Part shown: positions 43,127 to 52,624 of the stretch, one piece after another | Layout of the letters: each line of letters starts with the position of its first letter | How positions within the stretch are numbered: the first letter of the stretch is position 1 | Source of the DNA: Bin5 sp965218625 | Lineage (GTDB): Bacteria; Chloroflexota; Anaerolineae; Caldilineales; Caldilineaceae | Assembly (NCBI GenBank): GCA_965218625.1 | Contig: CBDCLG010000020.1 | Span: 868,001-932,000 of the forward strand | Direction of reading: 5' to 3' | Length of the DNA stretch: 64,000 bases | Position numbers and translations under genes: made by a program | Notes under the pieces: generated by a model | The model's database searches: none | The model's input: the letters and a program-made list of their open reading frames with translations, nothing else | Told to the model about the DNA's origin: nothing

Positions 43127-45622
43127 TCAACGAAGGCCAGACAGTTCTCCGCTGGCGCCGGGCGCAGGCGCGTCGATCCCGAGCCCCTTCAGCTGCGCAC
43201 GCTGAAAGAATCGTCTGTAGGCGCGCATTTCGGCCAGGAGCTGCTCTAAAGTGGTCTGGACCAGGACCCGCTCCGAGTCGTTGCGCACCTGCCCGTCTGC
43301 CGGCTCGACGCGGGCAAGATCGCGGCCTTGCCACGCGCGCAGGTGCAGAATCCCTTTTTGTTCCAGCCAGAGCAGGGCATGTCGAATGATCTCTTCGGTT
43401 GCGCCGACGCGAGCGGCCAGCCGGGCGACCGACAGCAGGCCATCCTGCGCCGCCCCCGTTCGCGTTTGATCGGACCCGGCGCCCATCGACCACTTCGCCA
43501 TGCCGGCCACTTCCTTCAGCACCATGTCGGGTTGACCCTCTGCGGTATCGCGTCCGATCAGATATAGTTCAGAGGGGGCGAGCGTCTCCAGCAGCCAGTG
43601 CAACAGCTCCGGTGAAGGCGGGCTGCTCCACATCACCAGAGGGCGGCCGGCCGCGGCGGAGACGGCATCCAGCCGCGAGCTGAAGGGAACATCGCCCAAC
43701 CGACTTCCTTCGGCATACCAGAAAGCGCTGTCAAAGGCCGGCAGATCGGACACTGCCACGCTTTCCTGGCGCAGATCATGGATGCCGCCGCGCATGCGGG
43801 CGGCGTCAGGAGGTCCTCCGGCTGCTGCGGGAGCAGCGGCGAATTCCTCCACCGGCCGCAACGCTTCGAGGGTCAGCTGCAACTTGCGTTTGCCGCGATA
43901 TTCGTTTATGCCCAGCGTGTAGGCAATGTCCACGGGGCCTTCGGGCAGTTCCGCTTCGGCGCTGCGCCACCACAGCACCTCCTGTCCCCTTTCGTTTTGA
44001 TCCTGCAGCAGCAGCCGGCGATGGGCGCCGTCGCGGCCAATGCGTCGGTCCCGGACAACCGTCAGGGCGCGGCTCACAAATCTTGGCGCGGGGTTGCCGT
44101 GGCCGAAAGGCGCAAGCCGATCGACCTGCCCCGCCAGCCCAAGGTCCAGCTCGCCAAGGGACAGCTCGGCGTCAATGTGCAATCCTTCCGGCCCGGCGTC
44201 GATGCGATGCCGCTCGATCTGGCGGCTCAATTCGCGGCGGAAACGGTCGATTTGGGCTGCATCCAAACTCAAGCCGGCCGCGCCGGCGTGCCCGCCGTGC
44301 TGGAGCAAGAGGCCGGAACAGGCGGCTATGGCCGAGCCGATGTCTACGCCGGGCGTGCTGCGGGCGCTGCCCCGAGCCGGTTCCGCGGGCGGATTACACA
44401 GCAGAACGGTGGGCAGGTGGTATTCCTCGACCAGGCGCGAAGCGACGATGCCTATGATCCCCGCATGCCAGTTGGGATTGGGGAGAACAATGGCGTTGAA
44501 GTCGAGCAGCGTTGAATCCCGCTCCAGCATGTCGAACGCCGTCTGCGCAGTTTGGCTGGTCAGCAGCCGCCTTTCATTGTTCAGACGCTCCATGCGCGCG
44601 GCCAACTGTCCGGCGAGGATGGCGTCGTCGGTGGTGAGCAGCTCGACCGCGACCGTGGCGTCATCCAGCCGTCCCAGCGCATTCATGCGCGGTCCGATCT
44701 GAAAGCCAATCGACTGGGCATCAACGCTTTGCGGGGAGATGCGTGCACTGTGCATCAGCGCCTTGAGGCCGATTCGTTCGGTTTTGCGCAGCTTGTCCAG
44801 CCCCAACTGCAACAGGTAACGGGTGTCGTGCAACTGCTCGGCCACGTCTGCGACGATGCCCAGGGCCACCAGATCGAGGAACTGCGCGGCGCCTTCGGGA
44901 TTACCGGCCAGTTTGTATAGCTGTTGCACCAGCTTGTAGGCGACGCCGACGCCGGGCAACGTCCGCAGCGGATCATCTTCGTGCAGAAACTTGGGGTTAA
45001 CGATGGCGTCGGCCCGGCGGACGCTATGGAGGCCGGCGAGCTCAGCCGACTCAGCGCAAGGAGGGGCCGCGCCCGGCTCGGTATCGGCAAACTCGGCGGG
45101 CAAGTCATGGTGATCGGTGACGATTGCGGTCAGCCCGGCCTGCTTGGCAATACCGATTCCCTCACTCTCGGCGATGCCGGTGTCGCAGGTCAGCAGCAGG
45201 TCCGGCGGGAAGCTCGCATCACCCAAAAGCTCGTTCAGCTTGGCGGGGCGGATGCCATGGCCTTCCCTAAAGCGGTTGGGTACGTGAAAGCGGACATTTT
45301 CCGGCGCGGCCAGCTCGCGCAGGGCGGCCACCAGCAGTGTTGTGCTGGTCTGGCCGTCGACATCGAAGTCGCCCCAGACGAGGATATTTTTGCCCTGGCA
45401 TAAGGCATCGAACAGCGTGTGCGCGGCGAGCTCGAGGCCGACCAGGGCGGTTGGCGGCGCCGGCGTGTAGGCGGCAATGTCGAGAAAGGGGAGGGCTTTC
45501 TCCGGCGTGTCGATCTGCCGCTGGGCCAGCAGCTGCGCGACCAGGGGGTGCCCGCCGACGGCTTCGCGCAGCGCCGGCGAGGGTTCGACATGGGGCGGGA
45601 GAATCCAGGGTTGGGGGGGCAT
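43127..45622 (-). CDS. recJ: Single-stranded-DNA-specific exonuclease RecJ, extended
   Basis: An 831-residue DHH-family nuclease. Motifs: GD85-F-D87-V-D89-G (motif I), TCDTG with D147 (motif II), TD170-H-H172 (DHH motif III), IVNPK later and a DHHA1-type GGHAGAAGLSL. The OB-fold-like nucleic-acid region follows (FGHGNPAPRFVSRALTVV). RecJ is normally about 570 residues; here about 260 more follow, including a winged-helix-like part (RLAARVGATEEIIRHALLWLEQKGILHLRAW) near the C-terminus. RecJ degrades 5' single strands in recombination and mismatch repair. An AAA ATPase and a PD-(D/E)XK nuclease gene lie upstream on the same strand. Confidence 0.93.
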   Translation of the reverse strand: MPPQPWILPPHVEPSPALREAVGGHPLVAQLLAQRQIDTPEKALPFLDIAAYTPAPPTALVGLELAAHTLFDALCQGKNILVWGDFDVDGQTSTTLLVAALRELAAPENVRFHVPNRFREGHGIRPAKLNELLGDASFPPDLLLTCDTGIAESEGIGIAKQAGLTAIVTDHHDLPAEFADTEPGAAPPCAESAELAGLHSVRRADAIVNPKFLHEDDPLRTLPGVGVAYKLVQQLYKLAGNPEGAAQFLDLVALGIVADVAEQLHDTRYLLQLGLDKLRKTERIGLKALMHSARISPQSVDAQSIGFQIGPRMNALGRLDDATVAVELLTTDDAILAGQLAARMERLNNERRLLTSQTAQTAFDMLERDSTLLDFNAIVLPNPNWHAGIIGIVASRLVEEYHLPTVLLCNPPAEPARGSARSTPGVDIGSAIAACSGLLLQHGGHAGAAGLSLDAAQIDRFRRELSRQIERHRIDAGPEGLHIDAELSLGELDLGLAGQVDRLAPFGHGNPAPRFVSRALTVVRDRRIGRDGAHRRLLLQDQNERGQEVLWWRSAEAELPEGPVDIAYTLGINEYRGKRKLQLTLEALRPVEEFAAAPAAAGGPPDAARMRGGIHDLRQESVAVSDLPAFDSAFWYAEGSRLGDVPFSSRLDAVSAAAGRPLVMWSSPPSPELLHWLLETLAPSELYLIGRDTAEGQPDMVLKEVAGMAKWSMGAGSDQTRTGAAQDGLLSVARLAARVGATEEIIRHALLWLEQKGILHLRAWQGRDLARVEPADGQVRNDSERVLVQTTLEQLLAEMRAYRRFFQRAQLKGLGIDAPAPGASGELSGLR

Positions 45623-45750
45623 TATCGGTTATGTGCGTGGTTGGTCTCAGGTATTGAAATCAGAGGCGCCAGTCATTCGCTCGGATGGCGCTGCTGACCT
45701 CTTCTTCAAGTGCGACAAATGCGCTTAGCTGTCTCAATGGTGTGAAATCT

Positions 45751-47193
45751 TCAATGAATTCGGTACGCATCCACATCTTCCATCAGTAGACTGAGTTGGT
45801 TACCGTCTTCGGGGATAGGATTCAGATAGGCAAGGAGATGCCCCAAAATGACAGGCTTCTCTTCCGGTGATGCTTCGCTGCGCCACGTATTCGGTCGCCA
45901 CCTGAAAATGGCCTTCTGAAACCGCCTGCCGTCGCGGATATCCTGTTTCGTCTCGGCGATGAGCAGACTCTCGGGCTTAACCTGACGCACGACTGCCGGC
46001 GAGTGTGTGTTGACAATCACTTGACGTAACGGGTTATTCCTCGCGACCGGTCTTGTAACGTCTACCGCAATCTCCTGCAGTAACTCCAACATCGCCGATA
46101 TCCGGCCAGGATGAATCCCATTCTCCGGTTCCTCCAGGCAGATGACACCCTGAGACGAAGGATCGAGTGCAAGGACTGCCAACGCCAGGAATCGTAACGT
46201 GCCGTCGGACAGTGAACGGGCGGGATAGGTCGTGCCATTCCTATCCTGCACTTGCAGTGTAAGCAGTTGCCTCTTCTCATCTCTGTCGATGCTGACTTCA
46301 TACACGTCATCGATCAGATCTGACAACCGCAAGGCGATCTGTTCGTAGACCCAGGTGTCATTGCCGTCAGACTCAGGCTGACCCTCAGAGTGCGCGAGCG
46401 AATAGAGCGTGGCTGGCAGATGGGAACCGTCGGGACGCATTCCTGGCGGCGTCATGAACTCGTCCGGTCTTCGCAGCGACGAGGGTTCCAATTGCAGCAA
46501 GCGCCAAGATTGCATCTCGCGACGGGCCAGCAGCGCGGTAGGGCTCTCGGTCGCGTTGACTGTAGACAGCACAGTGCGGGGAAGATTGCTCGCCAAAATT
46601 GATTGGGGGCGTCCACTGCTACCGCCATCTTGATGCAGGCGGATCACACGCTGACCCTCTGTCGATTCGGTTGAAATGTATGGTGCAGCCCTGCGCCCCT
46701 TGACGACCGAATTCCGCCAATTCTTCGCGCTGTGATGAAATCGGAGGTGTTTCCAGGCTTCACCGAGCGTGATGTGTTCCAGTCTCTCCTTTACAAGCTC
46801 AAGGGAACCCGATAAAGGGAGTCTTTCATCAACACGATAGACCAGTTCCAAGGAGTAGCGCAGAAATGTAAAGGTGGCCTTGGCTGTCTGTCCCAAATCA
46901 TCTACCCCTTCATCCGGGACAATCATTTCGGCCGCAAATGAAATCTTATCAGCGTATTCGTTGCCGATTCGATGGAACAGGCTCTGAACAGATGATGCCT
47001 TATCGTCCTCGGCGCGAATCGACGCCGCGGCATCGACGAAGGTATCGCTGGCAAGCCTGCTCAGAAACTGAACCGCGTCAAACAGGTTTGACTTGCCCGT
47101 TCCGTTCGCGCCGGCGATGCAGGTGAAGGGGCCGAAGCTGACATCAACATCTACAAGATTCTTAAAGCCTGATACTTGCAGTCTGGTTAACAT
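45751..47193 (-). CDS. AAA family ATPase, OLD/SMC-like
   Basis: A 480-residue ABC/SMC-type ATPase. The start at 47193 follows GGAGGT. Walker A is GANGTGKSN (residues 28-36), the signature-like SLSDGTLRFLALAVLAL, Walker B GVICLEEPENGIHP and the H-loop VIVNTHSPAVV. A long central insertion of about 270 residues is present. No TOPRIM domain is fused, unlike full OLD nucleases. Such proteins occur in DNA repair and in phage defence with a separate nuclease. The PD-(D/E)XK nuclease gene lies 152 bases upstream; whether they work together is not shown. Confidence 0.85.
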   Translation of the reverse strand: MLTRLQVSGFKNLVDVDVSFGPFTCIAGANGTGKSNLFDAVQFLSRLASDTFVDAAASIRAEDDKASSVQSLFHRIGNEYADKISFAAEMIVPDEGVDDLGQTAKATFTFLRYSLELVYRVDERLPLSGSLELVKERLEHITLGEAWKHLRFHHSAKNWRNSVVKGRRAAPYISTESTEGQRVIRLHQDGGSSGRPQSILASNLPRTVLSTVNATESPTALLARREMQSWRLLQLEPSSLRRPDEFMTPPGMRPDGSHLPATLYSLAHSEGQPESDGNDTWVYEQIALRLSDLIDDVYEVSIDRDEKRQLLTLQVQDRNGTTYPARSLSDGTLRFLALAVLALDPSSQGVICLEEPENGIHPGRISAMLELLQEIAVDVTRPVARNNPLRQVIVNTHSPAVVRQVKPESLLIAETKQDIRDGRRFQKAIFRWRPNTWRSEASPEEKPVILGHLLAYLNPIPEDGNQLSLLMEDVDAYRIH

Positions 47194-47338
47194 TGGACCT
47201 CCGTTCGTCGAATACGAACTCTACCCGTCTCGCAGGGACCACGTCAAAAGACAGGCTTGCGACGTTGATATGTCCTCTGACTTGCCCGATCGCTCGCTGA
47301 CAATCCTCGCGTGTATCGTAAATTGAAAGCATAGGCAT
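47162..47338 (-). CDS. Possible small ORF before the AAA ATPase gene
   Basis: A 58-residue open frame (MPMLSIYDTREDCQRAIGQV ... VEFVFDERRSN) between the nuclease and AAA ATPase genes. It overlaps the first 32 bases of the ATPase gene, whose ribosome site lies inside it. Its beginning looks protein-like, but I recognise no family, and its ribosome site (GGTTGGGA) is weak. It may be a leader peptide or a small partner, or spurious. Confidence 0.3.
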   Translation of the reverse strand: MPMLSIYDTREDCQRAIGQVRGHINVASLSFDVVPARRVEFVFDERRSNVNQTASIRL

Positions 47339-47345
47339 TCCCAAC

Positions 47346-48224
47346 CTAGAACGCCAGCTCCTGGACCTCTTCCAGGGTGAAATCGAGTGCGTCCTCCAGG
47401 TCTGCATCGGGGAATTCGGCTTCGTCGAACTCTTCCAGGCTGCCGGCGACGATGCCGCGATCGCAGCGGGAACGGTAGATGCAGTAGCTACAGAGGCGGC
47501 GCCGGTTCTCGTCGGTATCGGCAACTTTATGGAAATCGGCCTGTCTCTCGCGGCGCAGGATATCATTCAATATATCGTTGAGCCTGGCGCGGTTGGCGGC
47601 GTGCAGATCGCTGCTGTAATGAAAAGAGACCGGTTCGGCCGGCGACGCGGTGAACCAGTAGCGCATCTCGACCTGCTCCGGCGCCACCGGGCCCCAGGGC
47701 AGACCGGCGCTGGCCTCCACGAGGACGAAGGGGTAGACGAGCGTCTGCATGCGCTGCTGCAATAGCGAGCGCCGGGTCGCGCGTTGATTGGTCTTCCAGT
47801 CGAGGATGACGACGCGGCGGTTCTCGTCATCGCCGACGACGGCGATAAGGTCGTACCGTGCCGCCAGCCGGGACCGTCCCGCCTCTACTGCCAGGGGCAC
47901 GCTCAGCACGCGTTCGACCTCAACGTTCCCCGTCGGGAGATCGGCCGGCCGGTGGCGCAGATAGCTCTCGAACCATTCGTCCAGCGGATAGTCCAGACCT
48001 TGGCTCAACAGCTCTTTCGACATTCCTGCCTCGGCGCGCTCGACCAACTTGTGGAACTGGGCGCCGCGTCGCAGCAGCTGCTCGTGCTCATCATAGGGCG
48101 CCACTTCGAGGGCCGGCCAGGTCAACTCCTCCACATAGCCGAGCCAGAAACGGCGCGGGCAGTTGACGTAGGATTGCAGACTCGACTGGCTGAAGGCAAA
48201 GGTAGAGGGGAGTTCCAGTGGCAC
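47346..48224 (-). CDS. PD-(D/E)XK nuclease with Cas4/AddB-type Fe-S cluster motif
   Basis: A 292-residue RecB-family nuclease. Catalytic residues appear as D125 (AARYDLIAVV), D142 and K144 (VILDWKTNQ, the D-x-K motif) and a following Q-motif (LLQQRMQTLVYPF). Four cysteines, C22 (NCPRRFWLGY), C245, C248 and C254 (CSYCIYRSRC), match the [4Fe-4S] staple of AddB and Cas4. No CRISPR array or cas gene is nearby, so it is not a Cas4 by context. The start is taken as GTG 48224; a GTG at 48266 is possible. An acidic C-terminal tail of about 35 residues follows. Confidence 0.87.
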   Translation of the reverse strand: MPLELPSTFAFSQSSLQSYVNCPRRFWLGYVEELTWPALEVAPYDEHEQLLRRGAQFHKLVERAEAGMSKELLSQGLDYPLDEWFESYLRHRPADLPTGNVEVERVLSVPLAVEAGRSRLAARYDLIAVVGDDENRRVVILDWKTNQRATRRSLLQQRMQTLVYPFVLVEASAGLPWGPVAPEQVEMRYWFTASPAEPVSFHYSSDLHAANRARLNDILNDILRRERQADFHKVADTDENRRRLCSYCIYRSRCDRGIVAGSLEEFDEAEFPDADLEDALDFTLEEVQELAF

Positions 48225-48431
48225 GTTGTATCGTTCTTTCTGCTTGTCCGATCGTCCCGAAATCACGGCAGATTTACAGTCATTGTAGCACGCTAGTTCG
48301 CGCGCTTCAACCGGCCTGCCGCTTGCGGGATACGTACTCTTCGCATACCATCAGATGACCGTCACGACCTTAAGAAGCGCGGGCACTCGCAGTCAACCCA
48401 TCCCGGTTCTCCCAGTTGAGGAACAGGCCTT

Positions 48432-49229
48432 ATGAGCAGACCCAGCAACGACTACGCGGCCGTCGAGGTCCCCTCTGCCGGCGTACCTCTGCCCGTAGAC
48501 GGCGGCCCCTTTGCCCGTCCCGACACCGAGCTGATCGAGCAGCTGCGGCAGGTGAGCACGGCCACGGCCAGCGCCACGATGCACAAACTCGGCATCCGCC
48601 AGACCTTCATCCAGGGGCCGCTGCCGCGCACGCCCGGCGCGAAGATCGTGGGCCCGGCGGTGACGCTGGCATTCATGCCCCAGCGCGAGGATGTCTTTTC
48701 GGGCGCGGCCCAGGAGGGCGCGGAGAAGCGCGGCGCGCTGTGGGCCGTATTCGAGACGGTCGAAAGCGGCGATGTGCTGGTCATTCAGGCCTTCGCCAGC
48801 CGCTACACGGGCTGTGTGGGCGAGATGCTGACCACCTATTTCAAAGGCCGGGGCGGGGCCGGAATGGTCGTTGACGGCTGCGTGCGCGACTGGCCGAACA
48901 TTCAGACGATCGGCGTGCCCCTGTGGACCGTCGGCTTCACGCCCAACTACGCTTCCCAGGCCGAGCTGTTCCCTTGGGGACTGAACATTCCGGTGAAAAT
49001 CAGCGATATACTCGTTCTGCCCGGCGACGCCATTATTGCCGACGACGACGGTGCGGTGGTCGTTCCGCGTCAGATGATCCCTCTCGTGCTCGAGCACACC
49101 CTGGCCCACGAGGAGTGGGAGGTCTTCAGCCGCATGAAGCTGGAAGAGGGCGGCGCGTTGAGCAAGTACTACCCGCTCAATGACGAGGGCTGGGCGGAGT
49201 ACGAAGAGTGGAAGAAGCGCAACGGATGA
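48432..49229 (+). CDS. RraA family protein (HMG/CHA aldolase-like)
   Basis: A 265-residue protein of the RraA/4-hydroxy-4-methyl-2-oxoglutarate aldolase family. Marks: TATASATMHKLGIRQTFIQG, KIVGPAVTLAF, GMVVDGCVRDWPNIQTIGVPLW (R and D bind the divalent metal and substrate) and VLPGDAIIADDDGAVVVPR. It is longer than RraA (about 160 residues), as the aldolase-like members are. It likely cleaves or decarboxylates a keto acid. The FAH-family gene begins 75 bases downstream, so both may serve a sugar-acid or aromatic catabolic route. The ATG at 48432 follows GAGGAAC. Confidence 0.9.
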   Translation: MSRPSNDYAAVEVPSAGVPLPVDGGPFARPDTELIEQLRQVSTATASATMHKLGIRQTFIQGPLPRTPGAKIVGPAVTLAFMPQREDVFSGAAQEGAEKRGALWAVFETVESGDVLVIQAFASRYTGCVGEMLTTYFKGRGGAGMVVDGCVRDWPNIQTIGVPLWTVGFTPNYASQAELFPWGLNIPVKISDILVLPGDAIIADDDGAVVVPRQMIPLVLEHTLAHEEWEVFSRMKLEEGGALSKYYPLNDEGWAEYEEWKKRNG

Positions 49230-49304
49230 GCAGCGACGGAGCATCATGCCGCCGCGGTCAATTCCACAATCGAGGCCCTCGCAACCGACAAGGAGCAAGC
49301 GCCA

Positions 49305-50120
49305 ATGTATCTCACTCGCCACAATACATCGGCCGGGCCGCGCTGGGCGGTTGACGGCAAGCTGCTGCCTGCGGGCATAACGCTCAGTACCCTGTTGACT
49401 CTGCCCGAAGGGAGTTTGCCCTCGCTGCTGGCGGAGCTGGCGACAGACGAAGAGGCAAGCGGGGGGCTGCTGGCGCCGCTCGACGGGCAGCAGGAGGTGT
49501 GGGGCAGCGGCGTCACCTATCTGCGCAGCCGCGACGCGCGCAAGGCGGAATCCGAGACCGCGGCCGATGTATATGAGAAGGTCTACGACGCCGAGCGCCC
49601 GGAGATTTTCTTCAAGCAGGTGGGCTGGCGCACTGTCGGCCACGGCCAGTCGGTGCGCTTACGCGCTGACACCACCTGGAACGTGCCCGAGCCGGAGTTG
49701 TGCCTCGTGATCAACGCTGCCTGCCAGATTGTTGGCTATACCGTCGGCAACGACATGTCGAGCCGCGACATCGAGGGCGAGAACCCGCTTTACCTGGCCC
49801 AGGCCAAGACCTATGACGGCTCGGCCGCGGTCGGCCCGGGCATCCGCCTGGCCGGCGCCGACGCGTTGACCGACCTGTCCATAAGCCTGGAGATTGAACG
49901 CGGCGGCGCCGGCGCTTTCGCCGGCAGCACCGCCACCAGCGAGATGAAGCGCACATTCCCGGACCTCGCCGCGTATCTGATGCGGGAGTTGGCCTTCCCC
50001 TACGGCGCGCTGCTAATGACCGGAACCGGTATCATCCCGCCCGACGAGTTCACTCTGCACAGAGGCGACCTGGTCAGGATTACGATCGGCGGCATGACGC
50101 TGGAAAACCCGGTGACCTGA
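49305..50120 (+). CDS. Fumarylacetoacetate hydrolase family protein
   Basis: A 271-residue FAH-fold enzyme. The ATG at 49305 has AAGGAG upstream. Marks: GSGVTYLRSRDARK, FFKQVGWRTVGHGQSV, EPELCLVINAACQIVGYTVGNDMSSRDIEGENPLYLAQAKTYDG (metal-binding E-x-E and the typical N-D-x-S-R-D) and MTGTGIIPPDEFTLHRGD. This arrangement resembles FAH members that act on 2-keto-3-deoxy sugar acids or other 2-oxo acids. With RraA it suggests breakdown of a keto acid. A MITE-like element follows 33 bases after the stop. Confidence 0.9.
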   Translation: MYLTRHNTSAGPRWAVDGKLLPAGITLSTLLTLPEGSLPSLLAELATDEEASGGLLAPLDGQQEVWGSGVTYLRSRDARKAESETAADVYEKVYDAERPEIFFKQVGWRTVGHGQSVRLRADTTWNVPEPELCLVINAACQIVGYTVGNDMSSRDIEGENPLYLAQAKTYDGSAAVGPGIRLAGADALTDLSISLEIERGGAGAFAGSTATSEMKRTFPDLAAYLMRELAFPYGALLMTGTGIIPPDEFTLHRGDLVRITIGGMTLENPVT

Positions 50121-50153
50121 GGACAGTCTTGTCAACGGCAACGGATAGATAGA

Positions 50154-50347
50154 CAGGGCAATCGCATCTAAATCCGGACGCCAAAGTATTCCACGAAGGG
50201 CGCCCACAAGGGGTGCCCCTACCAATTGTCAATCGTTTTCGACTGAAATACCGATCTCCAAGAGGGCAGTTTTCGGCTGTTTTTTCGGAGTGGGGCTCGA
50301 ATCAGGTAGTGTCGCGGGTCTTGGCCCAATTGGATGCAATTGCCCTG
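50154..50347. mobile_element. MITE-like element, copy C (194 bp, perfect target duplication)
   Basis: Ends CAGGGCAATCGCATC and GATGCAATTGCCCTG are inverted repeats (14 of 15 pair). A perfect 10-bp direct repeat GATAGATAGA flanks it (50144-50153 and 50348-50357), the mark of a transposition event. The inner part has a GGGCGCCC/GGGGTGCCCC hairpin, then CGTTTTCGACTGAAATACCG and GGCTCGAATCAGGTAGTGTC. No open frame of note. It lies between the FAH gene and the DUF433 gene. Confidence 0.9.
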
Positions 50348-50470
50348 GATAGATAGATCGGGAATCGGCTGGCTTAGAATAAGGGAAAAGGTTGTTGATC
50401 CTGAATCGGGACGACCTGTTGCGCCGCCTGTGCGGTTGATGCATCAGTTTGTCGGGGTGAGTAGAGGGCT

Positions 50471-50728
50471 ATGGCTGAACCAAACGACAGGAAGGTCGAA
50501 CTCGCGAAAGTGGTATCTCGTAATCCCAAGGTCCACAGTGGAGACCTGGTCTTCTCCGGTACGCGCGTTCCCGTAGAAACGTTAGTGCATTATCTCGTTG
50601 GAGGGTCTTCGATTGGAGAATTTCTGGAGTCTTTCCCTACCGTCGAACGCTGGCAGGTCGAGTCGTATCTCGAGTTCTCGCTTGAAGCAATAGATCTGCT
50701 GCGTGTGCACAGTGCGAGCACTGCTTGA
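50471..50728 (+). CDS. DUF433 domain antitoxin-like protein
   Basis: An 85-residue protein of the DUF433 family, small HTH-like proteins usually paired with a DUF5615 PIN-like toxin. Marks: VVSRNPKVHSGDLVFSGTRVPVETLVHYLVGG and FLESFPTVERWQVESYLEFS. The start is ATG 50471 with GAGTAGAGGG upstream; the conserved part begins about 20 residues in. The partner gene overlaps its stop but is broken, so the antitoxin may be an orphan relic. Confidence 0.87.
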   Translation: MAEPNDRKVELAKVVSRNPKVHSGDLVFSGTRVPVETLVHYLVGGSSIGEFLESFPTVERWQVESYLEFSLEAIDLLRVHSASTA

Positions 50729-51040
50729 CGAGGATGTTGACGTTCAGCTCAGATATCACTTCCCTGAAAGATGACGATTGAGACAGTAGATTACAGAGGC
50801 CGGAAGGGTCTCAAGAACGGATCCTTGTTGCTTGCCGCCCAAGAGCATTTCGACGTTCTCGTGACGCTGGATGACAACATTCCCTATTAGCAGCCTATTC
50901 AGCAGTTCGATCTGGCAGGGGTGATCCTGCGACCATCGAGCCAACGACTTGAAGAGCTGGCAGCGTCAGTTCCTGTGCTCGGCCGGAAAGTCCTCACACT
51001 TCGGCCGGGACAGGCAGTGCGAATCTATCCTCCCAAGTAG
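50712..51040 (+). pseudogene. DUF5615 PIN-like toxin, broken
   Basis: The frame from GTG 50712 gives RALLDEDVDVQLRYHFPER, the usual start of DUF5615 proteins (catalytic D-E), then stops. In another frame the rest appears: GLKNGSLLLAAQEHFDVLVTLDDNIPY, an in-frame TAG at 50888-50890, then FDLAGVILRPSSQRLEELAA to 51040. So there is at least one frameshift (about 50770-50790) and one nonsense codon. The gene overlaps the DUF433 antitoxin gene as in intact modules. The toxin is almost certainly inactive. Confidence 0.8.
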
Positions 51041-51120
51041 CTTTTGTCCTCTTTTCCGGCCACCTGATTGACACCACCGAGTTCTCGGAACGCTCACCAC
51101 ACCTGACAGGTATACCCAAA

Positions 51121-52570
51121 ATGGACCGTCCCAATATCCTCCTTTTTCTGACCGACGACCACGGCCAGTGGGCGAACGGCTGCTATGGCAACAGCGAATT
51201 GCGCACGCCAAACCTGGACCGGGCTGGCGGCGGAAGGAGCGCGCTTCGCCAACGCGTTCACGCCGTGCCCGGTCTGCTCGCCGGCGCGCGCCTGCCTGAT
51301 GACGGGGCGCAACGCCCTCGCAGGTGGGCATCCACGACTGGCTGCAGGAGGCGGAACCGGTCATTGGCGACTTTGACTGGTTGGCCGGAGAAGCGACCCT
51401 GCCGCAGCTTCTGTCCGCGGCCGGCTATCGCTGCCGGCCTGTCCGGAAAGTGGCACATGGGGCGCTCTCACGGCACAGACCGCCCGGTTTCGACTGGACT
51501 TTCGGCCTGCCCCGCTGGCAGGGTGTACACAACGGCGCTCACACTTATCACCTGAACGGTGAACCGTTGGAATTGACAGGCAACAAGAGCACGCTGATCA
51601 CGGATTAATGCACTGCAATTCCTGGGACAGCGCCCCATCCGAGCAGCCGTTTCTTCCTCAATGTGGGCTACATCGCCACCCATTCGCCCTACCAGGCCGA
51701 AACTCACGACCCCGCAACTTACGGCGCGCTTCGCCGACGCCGAATTCCAGAGAAATAGCTGCTTACGAGCCCCACCCGTGGCATCGCAATGAAGGCCCTG
51801 GCCGATGGCATTCAGCCGACCGAACAGGAGATCCGCAGCCGCTACATAGGCTACTATGCCGCTGTCACGGAGATCGATCGCGAAGTGGGTCGGGCTGCTG
51901 GACAGGTTGGAAGCTGACGGACGGCTGGAAAATACGGTCGTGCTCTATACGTCGGATCATGGCTGCTCGATAGGGCAGAATGGATTCTGGGGCAAAGGCA
52001 ACAGCACACGTCCACTGAATATGTACGAAATTTCTACGCGCGTGCCGCTGATGGTGCGCGCGCCGGGCCGGGTTGCGGCCGGGCAGGTCAGCGAACGCTG
52101 CGTGGACCATTACGACACGTTTCCGCGCCATCTGCGATTGGGGCGGGGTCTGGCTGGACGAAAGCCGCAACTATGCCGGCGCCAGCTATGCGCACCTGCT
52201 GGACGGCAGCGGCCAGGACGCATGGGAGGATACGCGCTACGGCGAGTACGGCGACCTGCGCATGGTGCGCACGCCAGGCCACAAACTGGTCAAACGTTAC
52301 CCGGACGGCCCCCATGATCTGTTCGAGCTGGAGAGCGACCCGGGCGAATGCCTCAATCGGGCCGGGTGGGAGGAGTTTGTGGAGATTCAGGATCGACTGG
52401 AACAGAAACTGGAGGGGTGGTACGGGCGCCACGAGGAGCCGGTTTCTACCGGCCTGCGGATCAAGTTTCAACGCACACACAACCACAAGGAAGCCTGGCG
52501 GGACGGCGTGCGCGAGGGCCGCGGGTTGCAGGTGTATGACAAGTGGCAGGAGAGTTGGCAGGCGGGTTGA
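51121..52570 (+). pseudogene. Sulfatase (formylglycine type), multiply frameshifted
   Basis: Pieces in all three frames join into an arylsulfatase-like protein of about 480 residues. From ATG 51121: RPNILLFLTDDHGQWANGCYG (metal-binding D-D), then in a second frame FTPCPVCSPARACLMTGR with the C-S-P-A-R formylglycine site (Cys at 51275-51277), then GIHDWLQEAEPVIGDFDW, GLSGKWHMGRSHGTD, FFLNVGYIATHSPY, YTSDHGCSIGQNGFWGKGNS and VKRYPDGPHDLFELESDPGE. I count about six or seven frame changes, most between 51220 and 52130. The order of the motifs is normal. It is a decayed gene unless the assembly is poor here. Confidence 0.85.
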
Positions 52571-52624
52571 ACGGACAGTTCAATCCTTGTTTCTGCGCAA
52601 AGGCGGCGCGGCTACGACTCATTG

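Noticed and set aside
47346..48224. CRISPR Cas4
   Set aside because: The fold and Cys pattern are shared, but no CRISPR array, cas1 or cas2 is present; a general RecB-type nuclease is the safer call.
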